Counted from the stretch's first letter, positions 1 through 7,894 are shown. The stretch is 35,215 nt of DNA from Chloroflexota bacterium (GCA_016865935.1 VGOB01000026.1:1-35215); one strand, 5' to 3'. The notes: a model not told the origin generated them from the sequence alone. Translations and numbers: made by a program.

Positions 1-1
1 G

Positions 2-127
2 GGCGATCGCGTGACGATCAAAGTCAAGTTGATCACGCCGGTGGCGTTGGACAAGGGCGAGCGCTTTGCGATTCGCGAAGGCGGACGCACGGTGGGCTCG
101 GGTGTCATCACCAAGGTGATGGGATAA
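2..127 (+). CDS. tuf: Elongation factor Tu, C-terminal end (partial)
   Basis: The window opens inside a reading frame that ends at a TAA at 125-127. The 41 visible residues include [18 protein letters not shown], which is the typical end of the C-terminal beta-barrel (domain 3) of EF-Tu. EF-Tu delivers aminoacyl-tRNA to the ribosome as a GTP complex. Finding it directly upstream of rpsJ is the classical end of the str operon running into the S10 operon. An in-frame TGA follows at 131-133, giving a tandem stop. The 5' part lies outside the window, so the gene cannot be judged intact. Confidence 0.93.
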   Translation, partial: GDRVTIKVKLITPVALDKGERFAIREGGRTVGSGVITKVMG

Positions 128-222
128 AAATGAGCCAATTGTCCAATTTACCAATGAGCCAAATTCAACTCCAGCGTTTGGTTCATTGGCGCATTGGCTC
201 ATTGGCTCATTGATCTGAGGAG
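128..222. repeat. Spacer hairpin, octamer CCAAT/ATTGG type
   Basis: The tuf-rpsJ spacer is an inverted repeat made of 8-base units. CCAAT cores start at 135, 143 and 151, with CCAAA at 159. The complementary cores are TTTGG at 177, ATTGG at 185, 193 and 201, and ATTGA at 209. Both arms keep an exact period of 8. The gene's GAGGAG lies at 217-222, just beyond the right arm. Because every left unit can pair with several right units, the stem can form in more than one register. Confidence 0.85.
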
Positions 223-225
223 ACT

Positions 226-534
226 ATGGCTCGACAAAAGATTCGCATTCAACTCAAAGCGTACGATCATCGCGTGCTCGATCAATCGGCGAAGCAAATC
301 GTCGAAACGGCGGAACGCACCGGCGCGGCTGTCGTCGGACCGATTCCCCTGCCGACCAAGATCGAAAAATTCACCGTGCAACGCGCGACGTACATTGACA
401 AGGATTCGCGCGATCAATTCGAGATTCGCACGCACAAACGCTTGATTGACGTCCTTGAGCCCTCCTCAAAGACGATTGACACGTTGATGCGCTTGAATTT
501 GCCCGCCGGCGTGGATATTGAGATCAAACTTTAA
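226..534 (+). CDS. rpsJ: 30S ribosomal protein S10
   Basis: The 102-residue product has the normal S10 length and its conserved segments, from [14 protein letters not shown] near the N-terminus through VGPIPLPTK and [12 protein letters not shown] to the C-terminal [10 protein letters not shown]10 sits in the 30S head and also acts with NusB in antitermination. The ATG is preceded by GAGGAG at 217-222. It is the first gene of the S10-type cluster and follows tuf after a repeat-filled spacer of about 100 bases. Nothing in the protein is unusual. Confidence 0.98.
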   Translation: MARQKIRIQLKAYDHRVLDQSAKQIVETAERTGAAVVGPIPLPTKIEKFTVQRATYIDKDSRDQFEIRTHKRLIDVLEPSSKTIDTLMRLNLPAGVDIEIKL

Positions 535-539
535 CAAAT

Positions 540-619
540 ATGCCAAAGTACCAAATGAGCCAAAGATGCCAAAATGTTTGGCGCGTTTGGCAGATTTGGC
601 AAGTTTGGCAGATTTGGAG
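540..619. repeat. Spacer hairpin, CCAAA/TTTGG type
   Basis: Left-arm CCAAA cores start at 543, 551, 560 and 569. Right-arm TTTGG cores start at 577, 586, 595, 604 and 613, an exact period of 9 with a variable trinucleotide between TTTGGC words. The last right unit reads TTTGGAG, so it contains the GGAG (616-619) used by rplC. There are four left units and five right units. Confidence 0.87.
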
Positions 620-624
620 TTATT

Positions 625-1287
625 ATGGCAGAAGGATTGCTCGGCAAAAAAGTGGGGATGACGCAAATTTACACCGACAAGGGCGAGATCATCCCGGTCA
701 CGGTTCTGCAAGTGGGACCTTGTTTTGTGACGCAGATCAAATCGCCGGAGAAAGACGGCTATAGCGCGATTCAGATGGGAATGGAAGAGACGCGCCATTT
801 GAACAAGCCGGAACGCGGTCATCTCAAGCAATTGCCCTCGCTCAAATACTTGCGCGAAGTTCGCACCGGCAACATCGCCAGTTTTCAGGTGGGTCAGAAA
901 TTGAACGTCGCGCTGTTCAGCGCGGGCGACCTGGTGGATGTCTCCGGCGTGTCGAAAGGCAAGGGGCACGCCGGCGTAATCAAGCGACATCACTTCAAGG
1001 GCGGCAAGAAAACGCACGGTCAATCGGACCGGATGCGCAGCCCCGGTTCCAGCGGCGCAACGACAACCCCGGGGCGCGTGCTCAAAGGAATGCGCGGCGC
1101 GGGACAACTCGGCAACAAAAACGCAACCGTGTTGAATATGGAAGTCATCCGAGTTGACCAAGAACGCAACTTGCTCGCGATCAAAGGCACCGTACCAGGC
1201 ACGAAAGATAGTTTGTTGTTCGTTCGCAAAGCGCGCAAGGAAAAGAAAGTTGTGAAAGCGCAGCCAACAGGGAAAAAGGGCAAATGA
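625..1287 (+). CDS. rplC: 50S ribosomal protein L3
   Basis: L3 binds 23S rRNA early in 50S assembly and reaches toward the peptidyl transferase centre. The start is taken at ATG 625 (MAEGLLGKKVGMTQIY) because the L3 N-terminus normally begins near LLGKKVGMT and GGAG lies at 616-619. An in-frame ATG at 574 would translate 17 residues of hairpin and is rejected. The 220-residue protein shows the conserved central region GVIKRHHFKGGKKTHG and RSPGSSGATTTPGRVLKGMRGAG. The stop codon TGA (1285-1287) is part of the next spacer's first repeat unit. Confidence 0.98.
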   Translation: MAEGLLGKKVGMTQIYTDKGEIIPVTVLQVGPCFVTQIKSPEKDGYSAIQMGMEETRHLNKPERGHLKQLPSLKYLREVRTGNIASFQVGQKLNVALFSAGDLVDVSGVSKGKGHAGVIKRHHFKGGKKTHGQSDRMRSPGSSGATTTPGRVLKGMRGAGQLGNKNATVLNMEVIRVDQERNLLAIKGTVPGTKDSLLFVRKARKEKKVVKAQPTGKKGK

Positions 1288-1395
1288 GCCAAACGTGCCA
1301 AACAAGCCAAATGTGCCAAATCCTTCAACTCCGTTCAGGATGATTTGGCAAGTTTGGCAGATTTGGCGGATTTGGCAGATTTGACACGTTTGGAG
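1285..1395. repeat. Spacer hairpin, nonamer GCCAAA/TTTGGC type
   Basis: This is the longest spacer hairpin. Four GCCAAA units form the left arm, starting at the rplC stop codon. The right arm has six units of period 9 (five TTTGG cores and one TTTGA), with linkers such as AAG, AGA, GGA and ACG. The last unit is TTTGGAG, so the rplD Shine-Dalgarno GGAG (1392-1395) lies in it. A non-repeat loop of about 25 bases separates the arms. It shares long words with the rpsJ-rplC spacer. Confidence 0.87.
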
Positions 1396-1402
1396 TTTGA
1401 TA

Positions 1403-2026
1403 ATGCAAGTACCACTCTACAACCAAGCCGGTCAGCAGATCGGCACGACCGAATTGCGCGATGATATTTTTGCGATTGAACCGAACAAGCCGGTGATGCA
1501 CCAAGCGCTCGTCCGCCAACTGGCGAATGCGCGGCAAGGCACCGCCTCTACGAAAACGCGCGCCGAAGTGGCAGGTGGCGGCGCCAAGCCCTGGCGCCAA
1601 AAAGGGACCGGACGCGCGCGCCAAGGTTCCACCCGCTCGCCGCAATGGCGCCACGGCGGCGTCGTCTTCGGACCCACGCCGCGCTCGTACGAACAAAAAA
1701 TGCCGCTCAAAATGCGCCGCCTCGCGCTCCGCTCTGCCCTGTCCGCCAAAGTCGCGGAAGGACAAGTTCGCGTCGTCGAAGATTTGAAACACGACGCGCC
1801 CAAGACGCGCGAAATGGAAACGATTCTCGGCGGTTTGCAGGTTCAGGCGTCCGCGCTGATCGTCTTGCCGGAAGCGAATCCCACCGTGCAAAAATCGGCG
1901 GCGAATCTGCCCGATGTGAAAACGCTGCGCGCCAATTATCTGAACGTGCGCGACCTGCTTGGCTACGATGTTCTCGTCCTGCCGCTCGGCGCGGTCAAGG
2001 TCATCGAAAGTTATCTAGGCACATAG
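1403..2026 (+). CDS. rplD: 50S ribosomal protein L4
   Basis: The 207-residue product has the L4 layout: an N-terminal MQVPLYNQAGQ strand, a basic internal loop with KPWRQKGTGRARQGS (about residues 60-75) that lines the peptide exit tunnel, and a C-terminal half ending in a TKVIESYL-like segment. L4 binds 23S rRNA and in some bacteria controls its own operon; the classical leader cannot be recognised here. Start ATG 1403 has GGAG at 1392-1395. A TTG two codons upstream is possible but less likely. The stop TAG at 2024-2026 is the start of the first repeat unit in the next spacer. Confidence 0.97.
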   Translation: MQVPLYNQAGQQIGTTELRDDIFAIEPNKPVMHQALVRQLANARQGTASTKTRAEVAGGGAKPWRQKGTGRARQGSTRSPQWRHGGVVFGPTPRSYEQKMPLKMRRLALRSALSAKVAEGQVRVVEDLKHDAPKTREMETILGGLQVQASALIVLPEANPTVQKSAANLPDVKTLRANYLNVRDLLGYDVLVLPLGAVKVIESYLGT

Positions 2027-2101
2027 TTGAATCGTTGGCTAGTTGGTTAGTTGGATTCCATAACTAGCGAACCATCAAACTATCAAACTAACCAACTAAA
2101 C
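2024..2101. repeat. Spacer hairpin, octamer GTTGG/AACTA type
   Basis: Left cores GTTGA/GTTGG start at 2026, 2034, 2042 and 2050. Right cores AACTA/AACCA start at 2062, 2070, 2078, 2086 and 2094. Both arms have an exact period of 8, with four units left and five right. The left arm begins on the rplD TAG stop. The right arm is followed by the CGAGG that serves rplW. The words are shared with the spacer before truA. Confidence 0.86.
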
Positions 2102-2111
2102 GAGGTTAACA

Positions 2112-2399
2112 ATGCATCTCTACGAAATCTTGAAACGACCGTTGAATACCGAAAAGACCACGGATCTCAAAGACGAGTTGCGCCAATACGCGTTCGAAGT
2201 TGATCTGCGCGCGACCAAACCACAGGTCAAAGAAGCCGTCGAAAAAGCGTTCAACGTCCAAGTCTTGAGCGTGAACGTGATGCGAATGTCACGCAAACGC
2301 CGCCACTATGGACGCCGCGTCGTCTACAAACCAACGTGGAAAAAAGCGATTGTCCGCGTTCCGGCAAATCAACGCATTGAATTGTTCGAGGGTGTGTAG
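2112..2399 (+). CDS. rplW: 50S ribosomal protein L23
   Basis: The 95-residue product begins [17 protein letters not shown], the conserved L23 start, and contains a [12 protein letters not shown] segment followed by the basic loop region. L23 sits at the tunnel exit and is the docking site for trigger factor and SRP. GAGG (2102-2105) precedes the ATG. It is separated from rplB by only two bases, so the two are probably translationally coupled, unlike most neighbours here that are separated by hairpin spacers. Confidence 0.97.
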   Translation: MHLYEILKRPLNTEKTTDLKDELRQYAFEVDLRATKPQVKEAVEKAFNVQVLSVNVMRMSRKRRHYGRRVVYKPTWKKAIVRVPANQRIELFEGV

Positions 2400-2401
2400 C
2401 A

Positions 2402-3232
2402 ATGGGGATCAAAATTTATAAACCGACGTCGGCGGGGCGCCGCAATATGACGACGCCGACGTTCGAAGAACTCACCAAAAAGTCGCCGGAAAAAGCGTTG
2501 CTCGTTTCGCTCAAGCGCCAAGCCGGACGTAACAACCAAGGGCGCATCACTGTCCGCCATCACGGCGGCGGCAATCGCCCCAAGTATCGCATCGTGGATT
2601 TTCGCCGCGAGAAAATCGGCGTGCCCGCCAAAGTCGCCGCGATCGAGTACGATCCCAATCGCACCGCGCGCATCGCGCTGTTGCATTATGCCGATGGCGA
2701 AAAACGCTACATTCTCGCGCCGGTCGGAATGGTCGTCGGCGATACGATTCTCTCCGGCACGACCGCCGAAATCAAACCCGGCAACACCTTGCCGATCACC
2801 GCGATTCCGGTCGGCACGATGATCCACAACGTCGAACTGCAAAAAGGCAAAGGCGGACAACTCGCGCGCTCGGCTGGCACCGCCGCGCAATTGATGGCGA
2901 AGGAAGGCAAGTACGCGCAAGTGCGCCTGCCCTCCGGCGAAGTACGCTACGTCAGCATCGAATGTATGGCGACGATTGGCGCGATCGGCAATTCCGAATG
3001 GAACACGATCAAACTCGGCAAAGCCGGACGCAAACGCCATATGGGTTGGCGCCCGACGGTACGCGGCGCGGTGATGACCCCGCGCGATCACCCGCACGGC
3101 GGTGGCGAAGGTAAAGTCGGCGTCGGTATGCCGGGACCCAAGACACCGTGGGGCAAACCCGCGCTCGGCAAAAAGACGCGCCGCCGCAAATACACCGATC
3201 GTTTCATCGTCAAAGGACGCGGCAAGAAATGA
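2402..3232 (+). CDS. rplB: 50S ribosomal protein L2
   Basis: L2 is needed for subunit association and peptidyl transferase function. The 276-residue product is of usual length and shows [17 protein letters not shown] in the N-terminal OB-fold region and the universally conserved DHPHGGGEG near residues 229-237, whose first histidine corresponds to E. coli His229. The preceding segment reads RGAVMTPRD where many bacteria have RGxAMNPVD, a mild divergence. The TGA stop falls in the leftmost word of the following hairpin. Confidence 0.98.
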   Translation: MGIKIYKPTSAGRRNMTTPTFEELTKKSPEKALLVSLKRQAGRNNQGRITVRHHGGGNRPKYRIVDFRREKIGVPAKVAAIEYDPNRTARIALLHYADGEKRYILAPVGMVVGDTILSGTTAEIKPGNTLPITAIPVGTMIHNVELQKGKGGQLARSAGTAAQLMAKEGKYAQVRLPSGEVRYVSIECMATIGAIGNSEWNTIKLGKAGRKRHMGWRPTVRGAVMTPRDHPHGGGEGKVGVGMPGPKTPWGKPALGKKTRRRKYTDRFIVKGRGKK

Positions 3233-3320
3233 GCCACTGAACCAATGTGCCAATGAGCCAAAACACGCGGCTCGAACAATTTGGCTCATTGGTAAATTGG
3301 GCAATTGGTTCATTGGAGGA
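3230..3320. repeat. Spacer hairpin, octamer CCAAT/ATTGG type with built-in SD
   Basis: Left cores are CCACT at 3234 (degenerate), CCAAT at 3242 and 3250, and CCAAA at 3258. Right cores are TTTGG at 3280 and ATTGG at 3288, 3296, 3304 and 3312. The period is exactly 8. The last unit reads ATTGGAGG, so its two G bases start the rpsS Shine-Dalgarno GGAGGA (3315-3320). Words such as GGCTCATTGG are shared with the rpsJ and hemL spacers. Confidence 0.87.
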
Positions 3321-3323
3321 ATT

Positions 3324-3644
3324 ATGGGTCGCTCGCTGAAAAAAGGACCGTTTGTACAACCGAAATTATTGCAACGCATCGAGCAGATGAACAAGACCGG
3401 CGAAAAGCGCGTGCTCAAAACCTGGTCGCGCGCGTCCACCGTCTTCCCGCAAATGGTCGGACATACGATTGCGGTACACGATGGTCGTCGCCACGTGCCG
3501 ATCTACGTCACCGAAAATATGGTCGGACATCGGCTGGGTGAATTCGCGCCCACGCGCCACTTTCGAGGGCACTCGACGCGCGAAAAAGCCGAAGCGGCAG
3601 CCGCCGCGGCGGCGCCCGCACCCGCGAAAGGCGCAGGGAGTTGA
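3324..3644 (+). CDS. rpsS: 30S ribosomal protein S19
   Basis: S19 forms a complex with S13 in the 30S head near the A-site tRNA. The product starts [16 protein letters not shown] and contains [30 protein letters not shown] and [13 protein letters not shown] in separate conserved blocks. At 106 residues it is longer than the usual 90-95 because of a low-complexity Ala/Pro tail (about residues 89-106, with seven alanines in a row). ATG 3324 follows GGAGGA at 3315-3320; an upstream in-frame extension would translate the spacer and is rejected. Its stop overlaps the start region of rplV. Confidence 0.97.
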   Translation: MGRSLKKGPFVQPKLLQRIEQMNKTGEKRVLKTWSRASTVFPQMVGHTIAVHDGRRHVPIYVTENMVGHRLGEFAPTRHFRGHSTREKAEAAAAAAAPAPAKGAGS

Positions 3645-3646
3645 TG

Positions 3647-4003
3647 ATGGCGGAATATCAAGAAATCACCGGAGTCGCCAAATACATCCGAATGTCGCCG
3701 CGCAAAGTGCGCCTGGTCGCCGACCTGGTGCGCGGCAAACGCGTGGATGACGCCATCGGCATCTTGAAAATGACGCCGAAGGAAGCCGCGCGCGCCGTCG
3801 AAAAAGCCGTCAACGCCGCCGCGTCCAACGCGACGAACAACTACGGGCTGGTGCGCGAAGACTTGTGGATTACTCGAATTTTCGCGGACGAAGGACCCAC
3901 CTTGAAACGGATGAAAGCCGGGGCACGCGGTCGCTACAAACCGATTTTGAAACGCTCCGCCCACATCACCGTCGGCGTGACGGAACGCGCGAAGGAGTCA
4001 TAA
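3647..4003 (+). CDS. rplV: 50S ribosomal protein L22
   Basis: L22 lines the peptide exit tunnel. The product has the conserved block YIRMSPRKVRLVADLVRGK near the start and ends with the beta-hairpin region GPTLKRMKAGARGRYKPIL and the typical HITVGVTE. TTG 3641, ATG 3644 and ATG 3647 are consecutive codons. ATG 3647 is chosen because GGGAG ends at 3640, giving a six-base gap; this gives 118 residues. The rpsS stop (3642-3644) lies immediately before, so translation is coupled. Confidence 0.96.
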   Translation: MAEYQEITGVAKYIRMSPRKVRLVADLVRGKRVDDAIGILKMTPKEAARAVEKAVNAAASNATNNYGLVREDLWITRIFADEGPTLKRMKAGARGRYKPILKRSAHITVGVTERAKES

Positions 4004-4710
4004 TGGGACGAAAAATTCATCCATACGGATTTCGACTCGGCGTCATCAAAGACTGGCGCTCCAAATGGTACAACGCCGATAAAAAAGTGTACGCCGCGCA
4101 ACTCAAAGAAGATATGGCGGTCCGCAAATTGGTGCGCGCCAAAGTCGGGCACGCCGGCATCGCCGACATTCGCGTCGAACGTTTTCCAAAGCAAGTCACG
4201 ATTTACGTGCATACAGCCAAGCCCGGCATCATCATCGGGCGCAAAGGCGCGAGCGTCAATCAATTGCGAAAAGATTTGGAAGACCTGACCAAGCAAAAAA
4301 TCAAACTCGAAGTGATCGAAGTGACGAAACCAGAAACGGAAGCGTTTCTCGTCGCCGAAAGCATCTGCCAGCAAATGGAAAAGCGCATTTCGCACAAGCG
4401 CGCGATGAAGCAAGCGATGACGCGCGCGATGCGCGCCGGCGCGCTCGGCATCAAGATCAAGACCGGCGGGCGTTTGGCGGGCTCGGAAATGGCGCGCCGC
4501 GAAATGGTCAAAGAAGGACGCATTCCATTGAACACCCTGCGCGCGGACATTGATTACGCGCGCCGCGAAGCGCTCACGACGTACGGCAAAATCGGCGTCA
4601 AGGTGTGGATCTACAAGGGCGAAGTGATGCCCGAACAACGCAAGCAAGAAATCATCAAACAGATCGAAGCAGCCGCGCGCCAAGCCGAAGCCGCGGCGGG
4701 AGAATCGTAA
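4003..4710 (+). CDS. rpsC: 30S ribosomal protein S3
   Basis: S3 lies at the mRNA entry site of the 30S subunit and contributes to helicase activity. The 235-residue product begins [18 protein letters not shown] and has a KH domain with the GxxG-type loop IIIGRKGA, followed by the C-terminal S3 domain with [15 protein letters not shown]. The start ATG shares one base with the rplV TAA stop (TAATG), with AAGGAG just upstream in rplV. A longer in-frame reading from 3865 is inside rplV and is not real. Confidence 0.98.
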   Translation: MGRKIHPYGFRLGVIKDWRSKWYNADKKVYAAQLKEDMAVRKLVRAKVGHAGIADIRVERFPKQVTIYVHTAKPGIIIGRKGASVNQLRKDLEDLTKQKIKLEVIEVTKPETEAFLVAESICQQMEKRISHKRAMKQAMTRAMRAGALGIKIKTGGRLAGSEMARREMVKEGRIPLNTLRADIDYARREALTTYGKIGVKVWIYKGEVMPEQRKQEIIKQIEAAARQAEAAAGES

Positions 4711-4711
4711 T

Positions 4712-5131
4712 ATGTTGATGCCCAAACGTGTCAAGTACCGCAAGCAACATCGCGGGCGGATGAAAGGAACTGAGACGCGCGGCGTCACGCTCGATTTCGG
4801 CGATTACGGTTTGCAAGCGCTCGAGCCGTGCTGGATGACCAGCCGCCAACTCGAAGCCGCGCGGCGCGCGGTGGTGCGCTTTGTCAAGCGCGGCGGCAAG
4901 TTGTGGATTCGCGTCTTTCCCGATCACTCGGTCACGATCAAGGGCGCGGAAACCCGGATGGGCGGCGGCAAAGGCGCGCCCGATCACTGGGTCGCCGTCG
5001 TCAAGCCGGGCCGAATCATCTTTGAAATCGGCGGCGTGAAAGAAGAGACCGCGCGCGAAGCCATGCGCCTCGCGTCCCACAAACTATCAATCCGCACGCA
5101 ATTTATTTCGAGATTGGAGGCGCAGGCATGA
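4712..5131 (+). CDS. rplP: 50S ribosomal protein L16
   Basis: L16 organises the 50S A-site region and helps tRNA positioning. The 139-residue product begins [15 protein letters not shown], the standard L16 start, and carries [15 protein letters not shown] and the conserved glycine-rich [17 protein letters not shown]. It starts one base after the rpsC stop and its TGA overlaps the rpmC ATG (ATGA at 5128-5131), so it belongs to a tightly coupled block from rplV to rplX. Confidence 0.98.
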   Translation: MLMPKRVKYRKQHRGRMKGTETRGVTLDFGDYGLQALEPCWMTSRQLEAARRAVVRFVKRGGKLWIRVFPDHSVTIKGAETRMGGGKGAPDHWVAVVKPGRIIFEIGGVKEETAREAMRLASHKLSIRTQFISRLEAQA

Positions 5132-5337
5132 ACGCCACCCAACTGAGAACGATGGACGATGCCGCGTTGAAGAAACAGCTGGACGATTTGCACCACGAAT
5201 TGTTCAATATGCGCTTCCAACGCGCGGCGGGACAACTGCCCAACTTTAATCGCCTGACCCAGGTCAAGCGCGAGATCGCGCGCATCCAGACCCTGCTGCG
5301 CGAACGAGTGGGCGCGGAGGAGGCCAAGGCGAAATGA
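5128..5337 (+). CDS. rpmC: 50S ribosomal protein L29
   Basis: This is a small two-helix protein of 69 residues with the conserved [10 protein letters not shown] block near residues 23-32 and [20 protein letters not shown]29 is next to L23 at the tunnel exit. Its ATG overlaps the rplP stop by four bases and its own TGA overlaps the rpsQ ATG by four bases. GGAGG lies just upstream inside rplP. Nothing is odd about it. Confidence 0.96.
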   Translation: MNATQLRTMDDAALKKQLDDLHHELFNMRFQRAAGQLPNFNRLTQVKREIARIQTLLRERVGAEEAKAK

Positions 5338-5783
5338 AAGAACGTCGCAAAGTAATGCAGGGACGCGTGGTCAGCACCAAGATGCAAAAGACCGTCATCG
5401 TCGAAGTGGAATCCACGTATACGCATCCGCTGTACGGCAAAGTCGTGCGCCGCGCCAGCCGCTTCAAAGCGCATAACGCCGAGCCGGTCGTCGCCCAATT
5501 GGGCGACCTGGTCAAGATCATCGAAGCGCGCCCAATGTCGCACGAAAAACGCTGGCGCGTGAACGCGATCGTCCAGCACGGGATCGTCGTCGAAGAGATC
5601 CGCGAGAAGGAATTGGAAGACCTGCGCGCGAAGGAAGACGCCGATCGCGCCGCGCGCCGCGCGGACGAAGAACGCCGCGCCGCCGAACGCTTGGCGAAAC
5701 TCGCGGGCGAGGAAGACGACCAGCCCGCCGCAGCCCCGGCGGAAACCTCTGCCCTGAGCGCAGGCGAAGGGGGAGCGGAATGA
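5334..5783 (+). CDS. rpsQ: 30S ribosomal protein S17 with long charged C-terminal tail
   Basis: Residues 1-90 are an ordinary S17 OB-fold: [17 protein letters not shown], then [18 protein letters not shown] and the [17 protein letters not shown] block. S17 is a primary 16S rRNA binder. The gene runs on to 149 residues, while the family is normally about 80-95. Residues 90-122 are Glu/Arg/Lys-rich and look like a single helix or coiled coil, and the last part is Pro/Ala/Glu-rich. There is no frameshift: the tail ends in an ATGA overlap with rplN, so it belongs to the gene. Its function is unknown. Confidence 0.95.
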   Translation: MKERRKVMQGRVVSTKMQKTVIVEVESTYTHPLYGKVVRRASRFKAHNAEPVVAQLGDLVKIIEARPMSHEKRWRVNAIVQHGIVVEEIREKELEDLRAKEDADRAARRADEERRAAERLAKLAGEEDDQPAAAPAETSALSAGEGGAE

Positions 5784-6151
5784 TTCAAACCACAACGCGC
5801 CTCGTCGTCGCCGATAATACCGGCGCGCGCGAGGTAATGTGCATCCGCGTGATGGGCGGCGGCAATCGCAAGAGCGGCGGCGTGGGCGATATTATCGTCG
5901 CCGCCGTCAAATCCGCGATTCCAACCAGCCCGATCAAAAAAGGCGAGGTCGTCCGCGCGGTGATCGTCCGCACGTCCAAAGAGTACGGTCGTCCCGACGG
6001 CTCGTACATTCGGTTTGACGACAACGCGGCGGTCATCCTGGAAACCGATTCGACCAATCCGAAAGGCACGCGCATTTTCGGTCCGGTGGCGCGCGAATTG
6101 CGCGACAAGGGGTTTATGAAAATCGTGTCCCTGGCGCCAGAGGTTTTGTAA
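5780..6151 (+). CDS. rplN: 50S ribosomal protein L14
   Basis: L14 contacts L19 and 16S rRNA at an intersubunit bridge. The product has the normal 123 residues, starts [16 protein letters not shown], contains the signature region with [18 protein letters not shown] and [10 protein letters not shown], and ends [10 protein letters not shown]. The ATG overlaps the rpsQ TGA by four bases; GGGGGAG-like bases at the end of rpsQ serve as ribosome binding site. Its TAA shares one base with the rplX ATG. Confidence 0.98.
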   Translation: MIQTTTRLVVADNTGAREVMCIRVMGGGNRKSGGVGDIIVAAVKSAIPTSPIKKGEVVRAVIVRTSKEYGRPDGSYIRFDDNAAVILETDSTNPKGTRIFGPVARELRDKGFMKIVSLAPEVL

Positions 6152-6465
6152 TGAACAAGATTCGCAAGGGCGATACGGTGCAAGTGATCGCCGGCAATGA
6201 TCGCGGCAAGACAGGCGAAGTGCAGCGCATCTCGCCCAAAGACGAGACCGTCGTGGTCGCCGGGATCAATCTGGTGAAAAAGCATCAAAAACGCACCGGC
6301 AACGTGCGCACCCAAGCCGGCATCATCACACGTGAAGGTCCGCTGCCATTGGCAAACGTCGCGTTGGTGTGCAAGAACTGTAACAAGCCGACTCGTATCG
6401 GATTCGGCGCGCAAGGGGATCGCAAATCCCGCAAGTGCAAAAAGTGCGGACAATTCATTGATTAG
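6151..6465 (+). CDS. rplX: 50S ribosomal protein L24
   Basis: L24 starts 50S assembly. The N-terminal KOW motif is clear (KIRKGDTVQVIAGNDRGKTG, residues 3-22), followed by GINLVKKHQKR. The C-terminal region has two Cys pairs (CKNC and CKKC), a zinc-ribbon-like tail found in many L24 proteins. The length is 104 residues. TAATG overlap joins it to rplN. The stop TAG is inside the first ATTAGTGA unit of the following hairpin, which ends the tightly overlapping block. Confidence 0.97.
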   Translation: MNKIRKGDTVQVIAGNDRGKTGEVQRISPKDETVVVAGINLVKKHQKRTGNVRTQAGIITREGPLPLANVALVCKNCNKPTRIGFGAQGDRKSRKCKKCGQFID

Positions 6466-6526
6466 TGACTAGTCAATTAGTGATTGGTCATCTAGTTGAC
6501 TAGTCCCCAATCACTAATCACCAGAG
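6461..6526. repeat. Spacer hairpin, TAGTGA/TCACTA type
   Basis: Units of 7-8 bases built on TTAGTGA, CTAGTCA and TTGGTCA form the left arm, starting at the rplX stop codon. CTAGTCCCCAATCACTAATCAC forms the complementary right arm just before the rplE ribosome binding site (AGAGG). The same words occur in the rpsM and rpsK spacers. Confidence 0.8.
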
Positions 6527-6532
6527 GTAGAG

Positions 6533-7201
6533 ATGGCAAAGCCAGAACAGGCGGCAAAGCCAGAGCAAAAAAAAGAACCCAAGGGCGCGAAGGGCGCGCC
6601 GCCGCCTGAAGCAAAAGACAAAAAAGGCGCGGCGGGGAAACGTCCCAAATCGGCGACGTTGCCGCGCTTGAAAGAACGCTATCGCAAAGAAATTTTGCCG
6701 GCGTTGATGCGTGAATTCAAATATCAAAACGTAATGCAGGCGCCGCGCGTGCAAAAAGTGGTCGTCAACATCGGCGTGGGCGAAGCGATTGGCAACGCCA
6801 AAGCGCTCGACAGTGCGGTGAAAGATTTGACGGCGATTGCCGGACAGAAACCGTTCGTCCGCAAAGCCAAGAAATCGATCGCGACGTTCAAACTGCGCGA
6901 AGGAATGCCCATCGGCGTGATGACGACGTTGCGCGGCGATACGATGTACTATTTCTTGGATCGCCTGATGAACATCGCGCTGCCGCGGACGCGCGACTTT
7001 CGCGGTGTGCCGCGCGACGCGTTCGACGGACGCGGCAATTACACGCTGGGTTTGCGCGAGCAGTTGATTTTTCCAGAAATTGATTACGATGCGATTGACA
7101 AAGTGCGCGGAATGGAAGTGAGCATCGTCACTTCCGCCAAAACCGACGAAGAAGGACGGCGGCTGTTGCAGTTGATGGGCATGCCGTTTCGGGCACAGTA
7201 A
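6533..7201 (+). CDS. rplE: 50S ribosomal protein L5 with N-terminal extension
   Basis: L5 binds 5S rRNA and contacts P-site tRNA. From about residue 43 the product is a typical L5: [29 protein letters not shown], then [12 protein letters not shown] and the LRGMEVS-like end. The 222-residue length exceeds the usual 180 because of about 40 N-terminal residues rich in Lys, Pro, Ala and Glu. The ATG at 6533 has AGAGG upstream. A later start is not supported because no other Met occurs before the L5 domain and no internal binding site is visible. The extension looks disordered and RNA-binding-like. Confidence 0.95.
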   Translation: MAKPEQAAKPEQKKEPKGAKGAPPPEAKDKKGAAGKRPKSATLPRLKERYRKEILPALMREFKYQNVMQAPRVQKVVVNIGVGEAIGNAKALDSAVKDLTAIAGQKPFVRKAKKSIATFKLREGMPIGVMTTLRGDTMYYFLDRLMNIALPRTRDFRGVPRDAFDGRGNYTLGLREQLIFPEIDYDAIDKVRGMEVSIVTSAKTDEEGRRLLQLMGMPFRAQ

Positions 7202-7217
7202 TCCGGCAGGAGGGCAT

Positions 7218-7400
7218 GTGGCAAAAAAGTCAATGGTAAATCGCGAACTACATCGCAAGTATCCCAATCGAGTGCGCAATCGCTGTACAGTGTGCGGGCG
7301 CCCGCGCGGTTATCTGCGTCGTTTCAAGCTGTGCCGGATTTGTTTCCGCCGTGAAGCGCTGGAGGGACACATCCCCGGCGTGACCAAGTCCAGTTGGTAA
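7218..7400 (+). CDS. rpsN: 30S ribosomal protein S14, zinc type
   Basis: This is the short zinc-binding form of S14 (60 residues) with CTVC and CRIC pairs around residues 23-26 and 39-42. It ends in the conserved GVTKSSW. The form without cysteines is about 100 residues long and can replace it under zinc limitation in other bacteria; this locus carries the zinc form. The start is GTG at 7218 with a strong CAGGAGGG at 7207-7214, only three bases before the start codon. It is 16 bases after rplE. Confidence 0.97.
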   Translation: MAKKSMVNRELHRKYPNRVRNRCTVCGRPRGYLRRFKLCRICFRREALEGHIPGVTKSSW

Positions 7401-7470
7401 GTAGTCAGTTAGTCCGATCGTCAGGTAGTCGGCAAGTCCGACCCAACGACTACACGACAATGAGACTAGG
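7401..7470. repeat. Spacer hairpin, octamer TAGTC/GACTA type
   Basis: Left cores TAGTC or close variants start at 7402, 7410, 7418, 7426 and 7434. Right cores GACTA, GACAA and GACTA start at 7448, 7456 and 7464. Both arms keep the 8-base period, here with five left and three right units, the reverse of the usual imbalance. The rpsH ribosome binding site follows about 16 bases later. Confidence 0.8.
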
Positions 7471-7498
7471 AGACAAAGTTGGTAAGGAGCAGGGACTA

Positions 7499-7894
7499 AT
7501 GGTAAACGATCCCATCGCCGATATGCTCGCCCGTTTACGCAATGCGGCCGAGATCAAACATCCGCAGGTGTTGATGCCTGCCTCAAAATTGCGTGTGGCG
7601 GTCGCCAAGATTTTGAAAGACGAAGGGTACGTCGAAAAACTCGAAGTCACCAAAGACAAGCCGCAACCCCAGTTGCGCGTGTGGCTGCGCTACGACACCA
7701 AGAAACAACCGGTGCTGAGCGGCGTGCGCCGCGTCTCCAAACCCGGGCGCCGCGTCTACGCCGGTAAATTGGATATTCCCTGGGTGCGCCACGGCTTGGG
7801 CGTCGCCATCATTTCGACGACGCGCGGCGTGATGACCGGGACGCGCGCCAAGCGGATGGGGCTGGGCGGCGAAATCTTGTGCTACGTATGGTAA
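7499..7894 (+). CDS. rpsH: 30S ribosomal protein S8
   Basis: S8 is a primary 16S rRNA binding protein and in E. coli the repressor of the spc operon. The 131-residue product starts NDPIADMLARLRNA after MV, contains GVRRVSKPGRRVYAG and ends with the conserved GIISTTRG-like segment (here AIISTTRGVMTGTRAKRMGLG) and GEILCYVW. ATG 7499 follows GGAG at 7486-7489. An upstream in-frame extension to 7394 translates the spacer repeat and is rejected. Confidence 0.97.
   Translation: MVNDPIADMLARLRNAAEIKHPQVLMPASKLRVAVAKILKDEGYVEKLEVTKDKPQPQLRVWLRYDTKKQPVLSGVRRVSKPGRRVYAGKLDIPWVRHGLGVAIISTTRGVMTGTRAKRMGLGGEILCYVW

Noticed and set aside
128-222. Spacer arrays as a CRISPR
   Set aside because: Units are 7-9 bases, not 23-40, there are no unique spacers, and the arrays are inverted repeats next to ribosome binding sites. 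No cas genes are present.
574-624. Upstream ATG giving a longer L3
   Set aside because: The added 17 residues would be encoded by hairpin repeats; the ATG at 625 has the ribosome binding site and the family N-terminus.
1285-1395. Spacer hairpins as insertion elements or MITEs
   Set aside because: There is no common terminal sequence, no target duplication, and the sequence differs between loci while the architecture is constant.
2026-2110. Spacers as classical ribosomal protein autoregulatory sites (L4, S8, S4 leaders)
   Set aside because: They occur before almost every separated gene, and outside ribosomal operons, and do not resemble the rRNA-mimic leaders known for L4, S8 or S4.
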